A DNA stretch of 64,000 nucleotides from Pararobbsia alpina_A (GCF_965118125.1 NZ_OZ221287.1:3720001-3784000); one strand, 5' to 3'. Counted from the first letter of the stretch, positions 50,767 to 59,998 are shown. A program made the numbers and translations. The notes: generated from the sequence alone by a model not told the origin.

Positions 50767-51783
50767 TCAGGCGTTATCGCGTTCAGAATGGTTGGAATCG
50801 GACCCGGTACGCAGAGCCCAGGCCTTGGCCACGTCGACAAACCCTGCAAGCACGGGACTTACGTCATCCGCACGCCAGAGCAGCCCCGTCTCGACGACCG
50901 GCTGCGCATCGCGCAGCGGCCGATAGACGACGCCGGTCCGGCGCAGGTTACACAACGAGCGCGGCACGAGTGCGACACCCATGCTCGCCGATACAAGACT
51001 CACGATCGTCTGCATCTGGATCGCTTCTTGCCCGATCCGCGGCGTGAGCCCCGCGCGCGCATATGAATCCATAATGATGTCATAAAAGGCTGGCGCCAGA
51101 CGCCGGGGGAAAATGACCAGCGGAACGTCGGCCAGCGCGGCCAGTGGCACGGCGCCCGCATTGCCCATGTCGCCGTTACCTGCATCGCCTTCCCTGCCCG
51201 TGCCTTCCTTGCCTTCCTTGCCTTCCAGTTGACCATCGAGCCATCGCGCGGTTTCGTCCGACATCGCGACAACGAGAGGTTCATGCATGAGCGGCAAGTA
51301 ATTGAGCCGCCCCGCGTGCCGCGGCGGCACCGGCGGAATGATCAGGCCCGCGTCGATACGACCGGCGACCAACTCTTCGACCTGAATATCGCTCGTCGAC
51401 TCGACGAGTTGCAGCCGCACGCCGGGAAAGCGCTCGGTAAACGCCCGCATGAGTTGCGGCAACAAGCCATAGTCGGCCGTCGACACAAAGGCGAGCGAAA
51501 GCTCGCCGGCCTCGCCGCGGGCCAGCGATTGCGCGCGGGCCGGCAATCCGTCCGCGAGCATCAGCAGGCGTCGTACCTCTGGCAGCAAATCCCGTCCCAC
51601 CGGGGTCAGTTCGACGCTGCGACGCGTACGCGCGAACAGTGCGACGCCAAGCGCTTCCTCGAGCGCCATGATCTGCTGAGACAGCGGCGGCTGGGTCATC
51701 GACAAGCGTGTCGCGGCACGGCCGAAGTGCCGCTCCTCGGCCACCGCGACAAAATAACGAAGCTGACGTAGATCGAATCCCAT
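50767..51783 (-). CDS. LysR-family transcriptional regulator
   Basis: This 338-residue LTTR has the N-terminal winged HTH FGRAATRLSMTQPPLSQQIMAL (about 20-41; cited only as the helix-turn-helix span) and a two-lobed effector domain (about 90-310). It diverges from ilvD with a 179-bp shared region, the classic layout for a regulator of the neighbouring gene, so it may control ilvD and branched-chain amino acid synthesis. Residues about 196-220 are a Gly/Glu/Lys/Asp-rich insert built partly from a 9-bp tandem repeat. The start is MGFDLRQLRYF at 51783; the longer frame is not LTTR-like. lgt follows after 2 nt. Confidence 0.92.
   Translation of the reverse strand: MGFDLRQLRYFVAVAEERHFGRAATRLSMTQPPLSQQIMALEEALGVALFARTRRSVELTPVGRDLLPEVRRLLMLADGLPARAQSLARGEAGELSLAFVSTADYGLLPQLMRAFTERFPGVRLQLVESTSDIQVEELVAGRIDAGLIIPPVPPRHAGRLNYLPLMHEPLVVAMSDETARWLDGQLEGKEGKEGTGREGDAGNGDMGNAGAVPLAALADVPLVIFPRRLAPAFYDIIMDSYARAGLTPRIGQEAIQMQTIVSLVSASMGVALVPRSLCNLRRTGVVYRPLRDAQPVVETGLLWRADDVSPVLAGFVDVAKAWALRTGSDSNHSERDNA
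51202..51228. repeat. 9-bp tandem repeat inside the LysR gene
   Basis: GCCTTCCTT occurs twice, followed by GCCTTCCAG, encoding GKEGKEG in the insert of the LysR regulator. The unit is a multiple of three, so copy-number change would lengthen or shorten the loop without a frameshift. Confidence 0.75.
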
Positions 51784-51875
51784 GCCTGTCTTCTCTGATA
51801 TGTTTTCCGACTCAATTGACGTTGAATAATATATTTGACACGCATATCGCGAAAGCTCATTCTTCGATCCCACGA

Positions 51876-51903
51876 CCCGCCGTCCCGCCGTCCCGCCGTC
51901 CCG
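51876..51903. repeat. 8-bp tandem repeat in the lysR/ilvD region
   Basis: CCCGCCGT occurs three times in a row plus a partial fourth, about 60 nt before the ilvD ATG. It lies in the ilvD leader or promoter, where copy number could alter spacing. Confidence 0.8.
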
Positions 51904-51962
51904 TCAGCGAGACACGCACAACACGCGGGCGAGACTCCCCGAGACAAACCTGAGAGGTCCCC

Positions 51963-53636
51963 ATGCCGTTCAATCGCCGCTCGAGCAATATCACCCAAGG
52001 CATCGCGCGCTCGCCGAATCGCTCGATGTATTACGCGCTCGGCTACGAGAAAGACGACTTCAGCAATCCGATGATCGGCGTCGCCAACGGTCATTCAACG
52101 ATTACACCTTGCAATGCCGGCTTGCAGCGCCTGGCCGATGCAGCCGTCGCCGCGATCAAGGCATCGACGGCCAACCCGCAGATCTTCGGCACGCCGACGA
52201 TTTCCGACGGGATGTCGATGGGCACCGAAGGCATGAAGTTCTCGCTCGTCTCGCGCGAAGTCATCGCCGACTGCATTGAAACGTGCGTTCAAGGCCAATG
52301 GATGGACGGCGTCGTCGTGATCGGCGGCTGCGACAAGAACATGCCGGGCGGCATGATCGCCCTCGCGCGTATCAACGTGCCGGGCATCTATGTGTATGGC
52401 GGCACGATCAAGCCGGGCAACTGGAAGGGCAAGGACCTCACGATCGTTTCGTCGTTCGAAGCCGTGGGCGAATTCACCGCAGGCCGGATGAGCCAGGAAG
52501 ACTTCGACGGCGTCGAAAAGAATGCCTGCCCGTCGACCGGTTCGTGCGGCGGGATGTACACCGCGAACACGATGAGCTCGTCGTTCGAGGCGCTCGGCAT
52601 GTCGCTGATGTATTCGTCGACGATGGCCAACCCCGATGAAGAGAAGGTCGACTCGGCCGCCGAATCGGCACGCGTGCTCGTCGAGGCCGTGAAAAAAGAC
52701 ATCAAGCCGCGCGACATCATCACGAAGAAGTCGATCGAGAACGCCGTCGCACTGATCATGGCCACGGGTGGCTCGACGAACGCTGTGCTGCACTATCTCG
52801 CGATCGCACACGCCGCGGAAGTCGAATGGACCATCGACGACTTCGAACGCATGCGCCGCAAGGTGCCGGTCATCTGCGACCTGAAGCCCTCGGGCCAATA
52901 CGTGGCGACCGATCTGCACAAGGCAGGCGGCATCCCGCAAGTGCTCAAGCTGCTGTTGAACGCAGGCCTGCTGCACGGCGACTGCCTGACGATCACGGGC
53001 AAGACGATCGCTGAAGAACTCGCGGACGTGCCTGACACGCCGCGCGCCGATCAGAAGGTGATCTACCCGATCGAGCAAGCGCTGTACAAGGAAGGCCACC
53101 TGGCCATCCTCAAGGGCAACCTCGCGACGGATGGCGCCGTTGCAAAGATCACCGGCCTCAAGAATCCGGTCATCACGGGTCCGGCACGTGTGTTCGATGA
53201 CGAGCAAAGTGCGATGACAGCGATCCTCGCCGACCAGATCAAGGCAGGCGATGTCGTCGTGATGCGTTATCTCGGCCCGCAAGGCGGCCCGGGCATGCCG
53301 GAAATGCTCGCACCGACCAGCGCGATCATCGGCAAGGGCCTCGGCGAATCGGTGGGCCTGATCACGGACGGTCGTTTCTCGGGCGGTACATGGGGCATGG
53401 TCGTCGGTCACGTCGCACCGGAAGCATTCGTCGGCGGCACGATCGCGCTCGTTCAGGAAGGTGACTCGATCACGATCGACGCGCATCAGCTCAAGCTCGA
53501 ACTGAACGTCGATGCCGCTGAACTCGAGCGTCGACGCGCTGCGTGGAAGCAACCGGCACCGCGTTACACGCGTGGCGTGCTCGCCAAGTTCGCGGCGCTC
53601 GTGAAGCCCGCCGACAAGGGTGCGGTCACCGGCTGA
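51963..53636 (+). CDS. ilvD: Dihydroxy-acid dehydratase
   Basis: This 557-residue iron-sulfur enzyme dehydrates dihydroxy-isovalerate and dihydroxy-methylvalerate in valine and isoleucine synthesis. The three cluster cysteines are C50 (ITPCNAGL), C123 (GGCDKNMPGG) and C195 (PSTGSCGGMYTANTM), typical of the [2Fe-2S] or [4Fe-4S] IlvD class. The C-terminal signature LITDGRFSGGTWGMVVGHV is intact. GAGAGG is the ribosome binding site 5 nt upstream. It diverges from a LysR gene and ends at a strong terminator. Confidence 0.97.
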   Translation: MPFNRRSSNITQGIARSPNRSMYYALGYEKDDFSNPMIGVANGHSTITPCNAGLQRLADAAVAAIKASTANPQIFGTPTISDGMSMGTEGMKFSLVSREVIADCIETCVQGQWMDGVVVIGGCDKNMPGGMIALARINVPGIYVYGGTIKPGNWKGKDLTIVSSFEAVGEFTAGRMSQEDFDGVEKNACPSTGSCGGMYTANTMSSSFEALGMSLMYSSTMANPDEEKVDSAAESARVLVEAVKKDIKPRDIITKKSIENAVALIMATGGSTNAVLHYLAIAHAAEVEWTIDDFERMRRKVPVICDLKPSGQYVATDLHKAGGIPQVLKLLLNAGLLHGDCLTITGKTIAEELADVPDTPRADQKVIYPIEQALYKEGHLAILKGNLATDGAVAKITGLKNPVITGPARVFDDEQSAMTAILADQIKAGDVVVMRYLGPQGGPGMPEMLAPTSAIIGKGLGESVGLITDGRFSGGTWGMVVGHVAPEAFVGGTIALVQEGDSITIDAHQLKLELNVDAAELERRRAAWKQPAPRYTRGVLAKFAALVKPADKGAVTG

Positions 53637-53666
53637 TTTCCCGGCCCGATCACCGGCTGAAACAGA

Positions 53667-53703
53667 AGCCGTCCATGAGTGCTGCTCATGGACGGCTTTT
53701 TTG
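53667..53703 (+). terminator. Terminator of ilvD
   Basis: A 14-bp stem (AAGCCGTCCATGAG and its complement, 5-nt loop) is followed by TTTTTT, 30 nt past the ilvD stop. Confidence 0.92.
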
Positions 53704-53753
53704 TGCGCCCCCCGATCAACCGCCGAACATACCGTCGGAAAAAACGCGCGCCC

Positions 53754-53759
53754 TATAAT
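53754..53759 (+). promoter_or_regulatory. -10 box of the cytochrome c gene
   Basis: A perfect TATAAT lies 59 nt before the chosen ATG. Because transcription would start near 53766, the ATG at 53757-53759 inside the box cannot be the normal start, which decides for 53818. The -35 is weak. Confidence 0.5.
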
Positions 53760-53817
53760 GCGTGTCACGCGCAGCATTCAAGCGCGTTTCCTTCTTGCGC
53801 GGAACATCCACTCGACC

Positions 53818-54225
53818 ATGGATATCGTCATTCGCGGAATATTTGGATCGTTGCGCCGGTCACCTGTGTCCGGTGAACGGGGTGCGCTGTTCGGTTTCTC
53901 GAGCCCGCCGGCCATCAGCGTGGCCCTCGCGCTGGCGATCAGCTATACGACGCCCGTCTCCGCACAGACGCCCGACGGCGCTGCCCTGTCGCGCAAACTC
54001 AATTGCATGAGCTGCCACGCCGTGGACCGTACCCTGCTCGGCCCGTCGCTGGCCGATATCCGCAAGCGTTACGCGAATCAACCGGATGCGCGAGACATGC
54101 TTGCGCGCAAGATTCAGACGGGTGGAGCGGGATCGTGGGGCACGATCCCCATGCCCGCCAATACACAGGTCAACGATGAAGAGGCGCACGCGCTCGTCGA
54201 CTGGATCCTCGATCCGAATCGTTGA
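53818..54225 (+). CDS. Class I cytochrome c
   Basis: This 135-residue periplasmic haem protein has an N-terminal signal or anchor (hydrophobic AISVALALAISYTTPV, cut near SAQTP) and one haem site CMSCH (63-67). A likely axial methionine is in GTIPMPANTQV (about 112), and ALVDWIL is the C-terminal helix. It resembles cytochrome c551/c552, which carries electrons to oxidases or denitrification enzymes. The start was chosen from the TATAAT position at 53754. An ATG at 53757 would precede transcription. Confidence 0.85.
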   Translation: MDIVIRGIFGSLRRSPVSGERGALFGFSSPPAISVALALAISYTTPVSAQTPDGAALSRKLNCMSCHAVDRTLLGPSLADIRKRYANQPDARDMLARKIQTGGAGSWGTIPMPANTQVNDEEAHALVDWILDPNR

Positions 54226-54261
54226 GTACAGGCGCCCGCTGATGAGGCGCCTGCCCGGTGC

Positions 54262-56760
54262 TTACTGAGTCGGATCGCGGCGATCGACCGCTTCCTTAAT
54301 GGCTTGCTGAACCCACTGGCCGATTTCGCGCTCGAGCGATGCGGCAATCTCACGCGTGATTCGGTGAGCCAGCCACACGGCCTGTTCCTGGCAGCGCTCC
54401 TCGATCAGCGAATGCCCTTCGCCGCTCAGGTACTTGAGCGCGCGTTCGCCCACGACCGTTGCAACGCGTTCGAGGTCGGCCGGGGTCGGCGCCGCCGTCG
54501 CCGCCGCAAGCGGCTCGGGTTCGGGCAGCGTCAGTTCAGCCGCGACCGGTTCATGACGCGACAGGATCGCGGCGACATGATCCGCTTCTTCATCAGCCAT
54601 CACGGCGCCATGTGAGGGCTCGGTGTCGTGCGCGACGTCTGCCTGTTCGCTGACGGGTTCGACCGGCTGCGGCTCAGCGGCTTCCGGTTCGACGCGACGA
54701 GCAACGGGTTCGGACACCGGTGGTTCAGGCATTGTGAGTTCGGCGGCGACCGGCTCATGCCGCGACAGCATCGCCGCGACATGATCCGCCTCTTCTTCGG
54801 CCATCACGGCGCCATGTGCCGGCTCGGCAGTCTGTGCAACGGCTTCGGTTTCAGTTTCAGCGTTCGCCACGCTCGACGCTTCGGCCTCGTCCTGATCGAC
54901 CCATTTGAGTTGGGCGAATGCAGGCTCGGCTGTCTGCGTCAGGTCGAGCGGACGTACCGCGTGCGCGTCAGGCTCGGCGATCGATTCGTGCGGCAGGGCC
55001 TGCGTCGAATCGACGGCCGGGTGCGCGATCGATTCCGCGACCGATTCCGCCACGGGTTCGGCCTTCGCTTCGATCACCGATTCGTGCGCAGCCTCGGGGG
55101 CTTCGGACGTCGTGAACGGCGGCTCCGAATAGACCGACTCAAGCTCTTCCGGCTCGACCGGCTCGACCGCCTGAACGTCGGCCGGCAAGTCGCGGGGTTG
55201 TCCGAAATCGCGGAGGTCAGGCGTCTGCGGTGTCGCTTCGAGTGTCGGCTCGGACGCCGCAATCAGGCGGTGCGGCTCATGATCGCCAAAGTCGCGCGGA
55301 TCCAGCTCGGCGGCATTGGCGGCATCAGGGAATTCGAGGGCACTGAGTTCGGGCAGCGTCTCAACAGCGATCGGCTCGAACGGAACGGCGTGCACCGATA
55401 CGCCAGGACCATCGGTCACCTGAGCCTCTGTCACCTGAGGCACCGGAACCTGCTCCTGCGCGGAACCGAACGGCTGCGGCACATGGGCCATCGGGTAGGT
55501 ATCGGGCACGTCCGACAAGCCGCTCGCCAGGGGTTCGACGGCCTTCTCGCCCGGGAATGAACAGTAGGCGCGGAACGGTAACTCAGGGTCGAACAGATGG
55601 GCATCGACCGGCGACGCCACGGCATGGAGATCCGCCGCAGTGTGTGCCGACGCCGCTAACGCTTCCGCATCGGCGTGCTCTTCGAAGACAGGCTCTTCGT
55701 AGAGATGCCCTTCGAAAGCAGGCTCATCGAAAGCGTGGTGTTCGGAAGCATGCTGTTCGAAGACCGGTTCCTCGAACAGCGGCGGCACGCTCAAATCATG
55801 CGCTGCAGGGATTTCATGAGGGATTTCCGCGAGCTCAGTCAGAACCGGAATATCCGCCTCATCGCGCGCGGCGTCCGTCAACGTCGGAATATCGTCTTCG
55901 TGATGCACGGCTTCGGTCAGAACCGGAATGTCGGCCTCATCGTGCGCCACATCCGTCAACGTCGGAATGTCTTCTTCGTGATGCACGGCTTCCGTCAGCG
56001 TCGGAATATCCGCCTCATCGTGCGCCACGTCCGTCAACGTCGGAATATCGTCTTCGCGATGCACGGCTTCCGTCAGAACCGGAATGTCGGCCTCATCGTG
56101 CGCCACATCCGTCAACGTCGGAATATCGTCTTCGTGATGCACGGCTTCGGTCAGAACCGGAATATCCGCCTCATCGTGCGCGACATCCATCAACGTCGGA
56201 ATATCGTCTTCGTGATGCACGGCTTCCGTCAGAACCGGAATATCCGCCTCATCGTGGGCCACATCCATCAGCGTCGGAATGTCGTCTTCGTGATGCACGA
56301 ATTCCGTCAATGTCGGGATATCGGCTTCATCGTGTGCCGCCGATTCCGCGACAGAATCGGGAAACACGTCGGTCAATAAAGGAATCGATGCGCCCGGTTC
56401 GTGGTGAACCGAACTGAGTCCGCCCACCGCATCGTGGTAGGGGAGCACATCTGTCAGCAGGGGAATGGTCAACGCGGCGTCCGCGGGACGCGGCGAAGCC
56501 AGCGCGTGTGCCCCTTCGCCTTCAACCAGCACGTCGCTCAGCACGGGCAGCGCACCGAGCCGCTCAGCGTGTGAGTCCAGCTGCAGCGCGTCGGTCCATG
56601 CATGGTCGACGGGCCGCCGCGGCACGGCGGGATCCGCCTTGGCGGGGTCGCCTGGCTCGAGGATATCGGCCAAAACGGGAATCGATAGATCGTCGTCTCT
56701 CAATTGAGGCACTCCGTCGGGCCCTGGCCCGGCCAGATCCTGAACTTCCCCGGCGTTCAC
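54262..56760 (-). CDS. IPxLTxx-repeat protein (DUF2486-like), strongly expanded
   Basis: This 832-residue acidic protein has no signal peptide or membrane segment. Four scattered motifs of type IPxLxDxL lie in 1-135. Then thirteen tandem 13-residue units (142-310, type AHDEADIPVLTEA / VHHEDDIPTLTDV) follow. Next come a His/Glu/Phe-rich stretch, a Glu/Pro/Ala-rich region (400-740) with one duplicated segment of about 31 residues, and a folded helical C-terminus (about 760-832, with SLIEERCQEQAVWLAHRITR). The motif and C-terminus resemble the Burkholderia DUF2486 family, whose members are, as I recall, only 150-350 residues. The GTG start has GGAG upstream and an in-frame TAA two codons before. 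It lies before holC in a conserved order. Function is unknown. Confidence 0.78.
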   Translation of the reverse strand: MNAGEVQDLAGPGPDGVPQLRDDDLSIPVLADILEPGDPAKADPAVPRRPVDHAWTDALQLDSHAERLGALPVLSDVLVEGEGAHALASPRPADAALTIPLLTDVLPYHDAVGGLSSVHHEPGASIPLLTDVFPDSVAESAAHDEADIPTLTEFVHHEDDIPTLMDVAHDEADIPVLTEAVHHEDDIPTLMDVAHDEADIPVLTEAVHHEDDIPTLTDVAHDEADIPVLTEAVHREDDIPTLTDVAHDEADIPTLTEAVHHEEDIPTLTDVAHDEADIPVLTEAVHHEDDIPTLTDAARDEADIPVLTELAEIPHEIPAAHDLSVPPLFEEPVFEQHASEHHAFDEPAFEGHLYEEPVFEEHADAEALAASAHTAADLHAVASPVDAHLFDPELPFRAYCSFPGEKAVEPLASGLSDVPDTYPMAHVPQPFGSAQEQVPVPQVTEAQVTDGPGVSVHAVPFEPIAVETLPELSALEFPDAANAAELDPRDFGDHEPHRLIAASEPTLEATPQTPDLRDFGQPRDLPADVQAVEPVEPEELESVYSEPPFTTSEAPEAAHESVIEAKAEPVAESVAESIAHPAVDSTQALPHESIAEPDAHAVRPLDLTQTAEPAFAQLKWVDQDEAEASSVANAETETEAVAQTAEPAHGAVMAEEEADHVAAMLSRHEPVAAELTMPEPPVSEPVARRVEPEAAEPQPVEPVSEQADVAHDTEPSHGAVMADEEADHVAAILSRHEPVAAELTLPEPEPLAAATAAPTPADLERVATVVGERALKYLSGEGHSLIEERCQEQAVWLAHRITREIAASLEREIGQWVQQAIKEAVDRRDPTQ
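55831..56337 (-). repeat. 39-bp coding tandem repeat, 13 units (78-bp higher-order)
   Basis: Thirteen 39-bp units alternate between two types, so the true higher-order period is 78 bp (26 residues). Neighbouring copies are nearly identical at the DNA level, which points to recent expansion. All units are multiples of three, so gain or loss keeps the frame. Confidence 0.92.
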
Positions 56761-56845
56761 GTTTTAGGCTCCGCGCATGAAACGACCCGGACCCGCCCGT
56801 CGAAAGCGTTCAAGCTTCCCCGGTCCGGCCACCCTGATGGTCGAT

Positions 56846-57265
56846 CTATGCGTCCTGTTTATGATTGGCGAGAGGATAACCCCGATCGCGGTAAAAGCGA
56901 TAGCGCTCGCGCCCGGCCTGTAGTTCGTTCGCGTCAGTCCCGACAATTTCAAGGAGGCGCTCGAAGCTGGCAAAACTTGCCGGCAGCGCCTCGCCGAGAT
57001 TCAGCAGCACCTGGTGGTGCGGAAGCTTGCCCTCGAGCGTCGACGTCAGCACGACCGGCGTCTGCCCGGCAAGGGCGCTGTCCGCCATGCAATGCGGCAC
57101 AAACTCGAGGGGCGCAAACGTCCACAGGCGTTCGTCGAACGCCTTGAGCACAGCGGGCTCGGCCAGCACGACGACAGGCTGCCCGGCCAGATAGGCCTTG
57201 CGAGCGAGCCGGCATGCGTAGCCGAGCTTGTCGGCGACATTCGTATGAAAGTCGACGCGCGTCAC
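56846..57265 (-). CDS. holC: DNA polymerase III subunit chi
   Basis: This 139-residue clamp-loader accessory subunit links the polymerase to single-strand-binding protein. It begins MTRVDFHTNVADKLGYACRL and has the HolC pattern LDERLWTF-like DERLWTFAPLEFVPH and FYRDRGYPL near the C-terminus. It is 7 nt downstream of pepA, the usual pepA-holC pair. Confidence 0.92.
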   Translation of the reverse strand: MTRVDFHTNVADKLGYACRLARKAYLAGQPVVVLAEPAVLKAFDERLWTFAPLEFVPHCMADSALAGQTPVVLTSTLEGKLPHHQVLLNLGEALPASFASFERLLEIVGTDANELQAGRERYRFYRDRGYPLANHKQDA

Positions 57266-57272
57266 AGCCTGA

Positions 57273-58781
57273 TCATTCCGCGCGATCGATCAGGAACTGC
57301 GACAGCAGGGGCACCGGACGGCCGGTCGCACCCTTGGCCGCGCCGCCCTTCCATGCCGTGCCGGCGATGTCGAGGTGAGCCCACGGATACGCTTCGGTGA
57401 ATCGCGACAGGAAGCATGCCGCAACGACCGCGCCCGCACCCGGCGTGCCGATGTTCGCGATATCCGCGAAATTCGACTTGAGCTGATCCTGATACTCGTC
57501 GTCGATCGGCATGCGCCATGCAGCGTCGCCCGACGTCTTCGACGCCGCGAGAAGCTGGTCCGCCAGACCATCGTCCTTCGTGAACAGGCCGCTGTTGTGG
57601 TGACCCAGCGCCACCACGCAGGCACCCGTGAGCGTCGCGATATCGATCACCGCCGCCGGCTTGAAACGCTCGACATACGTGAGCGCGTCGCACAGGATCA
57701 GGCGGCCTTCAGCATCGGTGTTGAGCACTTCGATCGTCTGACCCGACATGCTCGTCACGATATCGCCCGGCTTCACTGCGTTGCCGCCCGGCATGTTTTC
57801 GCACGTCGGGATCACAGCGACGACATTGAGCTTGAGGCCCATTTCGGCCACGGCACGCATCGTGCCCAGCACCGAGCCCGCACCGCACATGTCGTACTTC
57901 ATTTCGTCCATCGACGCGCCCGGCTTCAGCGAGATACCGCCCGTGTCGAAGGTGATGCCCTTGCCCACGAGCACGACCGGCGCCTGCTTGGCGGCCGCGC
58001 CGTGATACTGGAGCACGATGAACTGAGGCGCTTCGGACGAAGCTTTCGCAACCGACAGGAACGAGCCCATCTTGAGCGCTTCGATCTGCTTCTGGCCCAG
58101 CACTTCGACCTTGAGCTTGAAGTCTTTTGCAAGCTTGCGCGCCGTATTGCCGAGGTACGTCGGCGTGCAGATATTGGGCGGCAGATTGCCGAGCTCGCGC
58201 GTGAGGTCCGCACCATTGGCGATCGCCAGACCTTGCTTGAGCGCGACCTTGGCGCTCTTTTCGTCGAGCGGATCGACGATCAGCGTGACCTTCTTGAGTG
58301 CGCGTTCTTCCGGCTCGGGCTTGCTCTTGGTTTCGGTGTAGCGGTAAGCCAGTTCGCGGCCGATCGTGATCGTCACGCGTGCGGCCCAGTCGGCAGTGCG
58401 GCCCTTGACGGGCGTCTGCGTAAGCAACCACGTCACATTCGCGGCGCGCGTTTGCGCGAGCGCGCGCCATGCTGCGCGCGTTGCATCGCTGAATGCCTTG
58501 ACATCGAACTTGTCCTGCTTGCCCAGGCCCACGAGCAGCACACGTGCCGCGCCGATACCCTCGACATCCTGCAGCACGATCGTGCTACCGCTCTTGCCCG
58601 TCATATCGCCGCTCTTCACGAGCCGGGCCACACGGCCCTTGCTCAGCGAATCGAGCTGGCGACCTGCTCCCGACAGCGTCTGCCCTTCGAACACACCGAC
58701 TACGACACAGTCCGATTTGGCAGCCAGCAAGGACGGCGTACCCGCCTTGCTCCAGTCGAAAGCTTTTATGCTAAAGTCCAT
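57273..58781 (-). CDS. pepA: Leucyl aminopeptidase
   Basis: This 502-residue M17 dizinc peptidase removes N-terminal residues from peptides. In some bacteria it also binds DNA. The catalytic domain is C-terminal, with GKGITFDTGGISLKP, KYDMCGAGSVLG, and the family signature NTDAEGRLIL. The N-terminal domain (1-170) is the variable hexamer-forming part. The length matches E. coli PepA (503). It diverges from lptF across 113 bp and is followed by holC. Confidence 0.97.
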   Translation of the reverse strand: MDFSIKAFDWSKAGTPSLLAAKSDCVVVGVFEGQTLSGAGRQLDSLSKGRVARLVKSGDMTGKSGSTIVLQDVEGIGAARVLLVGLGKQDKFDVKAFSDATRAAWRALAQTRAANVTWLLTQTPVKGRTADWAARVTITIGRELAYRYTETKSKPEPEERALKKVTLIVDPLDEKSAKVALKQGLAIANGADLTRELGNLPPNICTPTYLGNTARKLAKDFKLKVEVLGQKQIEALKMGSFLSVAKASSEAPQFIVLQYHGAAAKQAPVVLVGKGITFDTGGISLKPGASMDEMKYDMCGAGSVLGTMRAVAEMGLKLNVVAVIPTCENMPGGNAVKPGDIVTSMSGQTIEVLNTDAEGRLILCDALTYVERFKPAAVIDIATLTGACVVALGHHNSGLFTKDDGLADQLLAASKTSGDAAWRMPIDDEYQDQLKSNFADIANIGTPGAGAVVAACFLSRFTEAYPWAHLDIAGTAWKGGAAKGATGRPVPLLSQFLIDRAE

Positions 58782-58894
58782 CGCGCTTGTCCTTGGATAT
58801 ATTCACAGCCCGATACCGCCGTCGGGCAAGCGCCGATTATCCGCTATTTTTATTCCGGCGGTGACTCCCCTCCCGCTGGCAATCATCCCCGGAT

Positions 58895-59998
58895 ATGATT
58901 TTCGAAAGATCCCTTCAACGAGAACTCGCCTATACCGCGGGCGCCGTGTTTCTCGTTTTGCTGACCATCATGCTGTCGACGATGATGATCCGCATCGTGG
59001 GCTTCGCCGCGTCCGGCGAGATCGATCCGCGCGACGTCGTGGTGCTCATCGGCCTGACGATCGTCGGCTATCTCGCCGTGATGCTGGTCGTCACGATGTT
59101 CGTCTCGATCCTGTTCGTACTGACCCGCTGGTACCGCGACTCGGAAATGGTCGTGTGGTTTGCATCGGGCGTCAGTCATACGCGGCTCATCAAGCCGGTC
59201 GCCAAGTTCGCGACGCCGCTGATCATCCTGATCGCCTTTTTCGCGTTCGTCGGCTGGCCCTGGTCGAATGAGCAAAGCAAGCTCGTGCGGGAACGTTTCG
59301 CGCAGCGCGATGAAGTCTCGTTGCTCGCACCGGGCCAGTTCCGCGAGTCGCCGGCCACGCATCGCGTGTTCTTTATTGAAAAGATGTCGCCCGATTCGAA
59401 GTACGTGCAAAACGTGTTTGTGACGGGTACGGAAAACGGCAAGATCAATGTGGTCGTGTCGTCGAAGGGCAAAGTCGAAACCGAGAAAAACGGCGACCGT
59501 TTCGTCGTGCTCGAAAACGGGCGCCGCTATGACGGCGTGCCGGGCCAGCCCGACTACCGGATCATGGAATTCCAGCGTTACGGTGTGCGCATCGAGAGCC
59601 ACGACATTATCGACACGCCAGGCCCGCGCGATCTGATGACGCCCACGCTGCTCGCCGACCCGAACAAGGGCAATCTGGGCGAACTCGCCTGGCGTATCGG
59701 CCTGCCGCTCGTCGCGATCAACCTGATGCTGCTCGCGATCCCGCTTGCGCACCAGACGCCGCGTCGCAGCCGCACGACCAACCTCGTGATGGCGGTGCTG
59801 ATCTACCTGACGTATTCGAACTTGCTGAACCTCATGCAATCGTGGATCGAGCAAGGACGTGTTCCGTTTGTCATCGGACTCGTCTCCCTGCACGTGGTGG
59901 TGTCGGTCATCGTGATCGTGCTGTTCAAGCTGCGTGAGCGCAATCGTCCCCTCTTTCCGAAACTGCGCACGCTCGTCGCGCCGGGAGGCGGGCAATGA
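58895..59998 (+). CDS. lptF: LPS export ABC transporter permease LptF
   Basis: This 367-residue inner-membrane permease extracts lipopolysaccharide with LptB2G and passes it to LptC. It has the pattern of three helices, a large periplasmic beta-jellyroll (about 130-265), and three more helices. MIFERSLQRELAYTAGAVF is the conserved start. lptG overlaps by 4 nt (ATGA). It is divergent from pepA, as in E. coli. Confidence 0.95.
   Translation: MIFERSLQRELAYTAGAVFLVLLTIMLSTMMIRIVGFAASGEIDPRDVVVLIGLTIVGYLAVMLVVTMFVSILFVLTRWYRDSEMVVWFASGVSHTRLIKPVAKFATPLIILIAFFAFVGWPWSNEQSKLVRERFAQRDEVSLLAPGQFRESPATHRVFFIEKMSPDSKYVQNVFVTGTENGKINVVVSSKGKVETEKNGDRFVVLENGRRYDGVPGQPDYRIMEFQRYGVRIESHDIIDTPGPRDLMTPTLLADPNKGNLGELAWRIGLPLVAINLMLLAIPLAHQTPRRSRTTNLVMAVLIYLTYSNLLNLMQSWIEQGRVPFVIGLVSLHVVVSVIVIVLFKLRERNRPLFPKLRTLVAPGGGQ

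Noticed and set aside
55831..56337. Regular repeats suggesting a CRISPR array
   Set aside because: The units are contiguous with no unique spacers, are multiples of three, and encode a protein repeat in frame. No cas gene is near.
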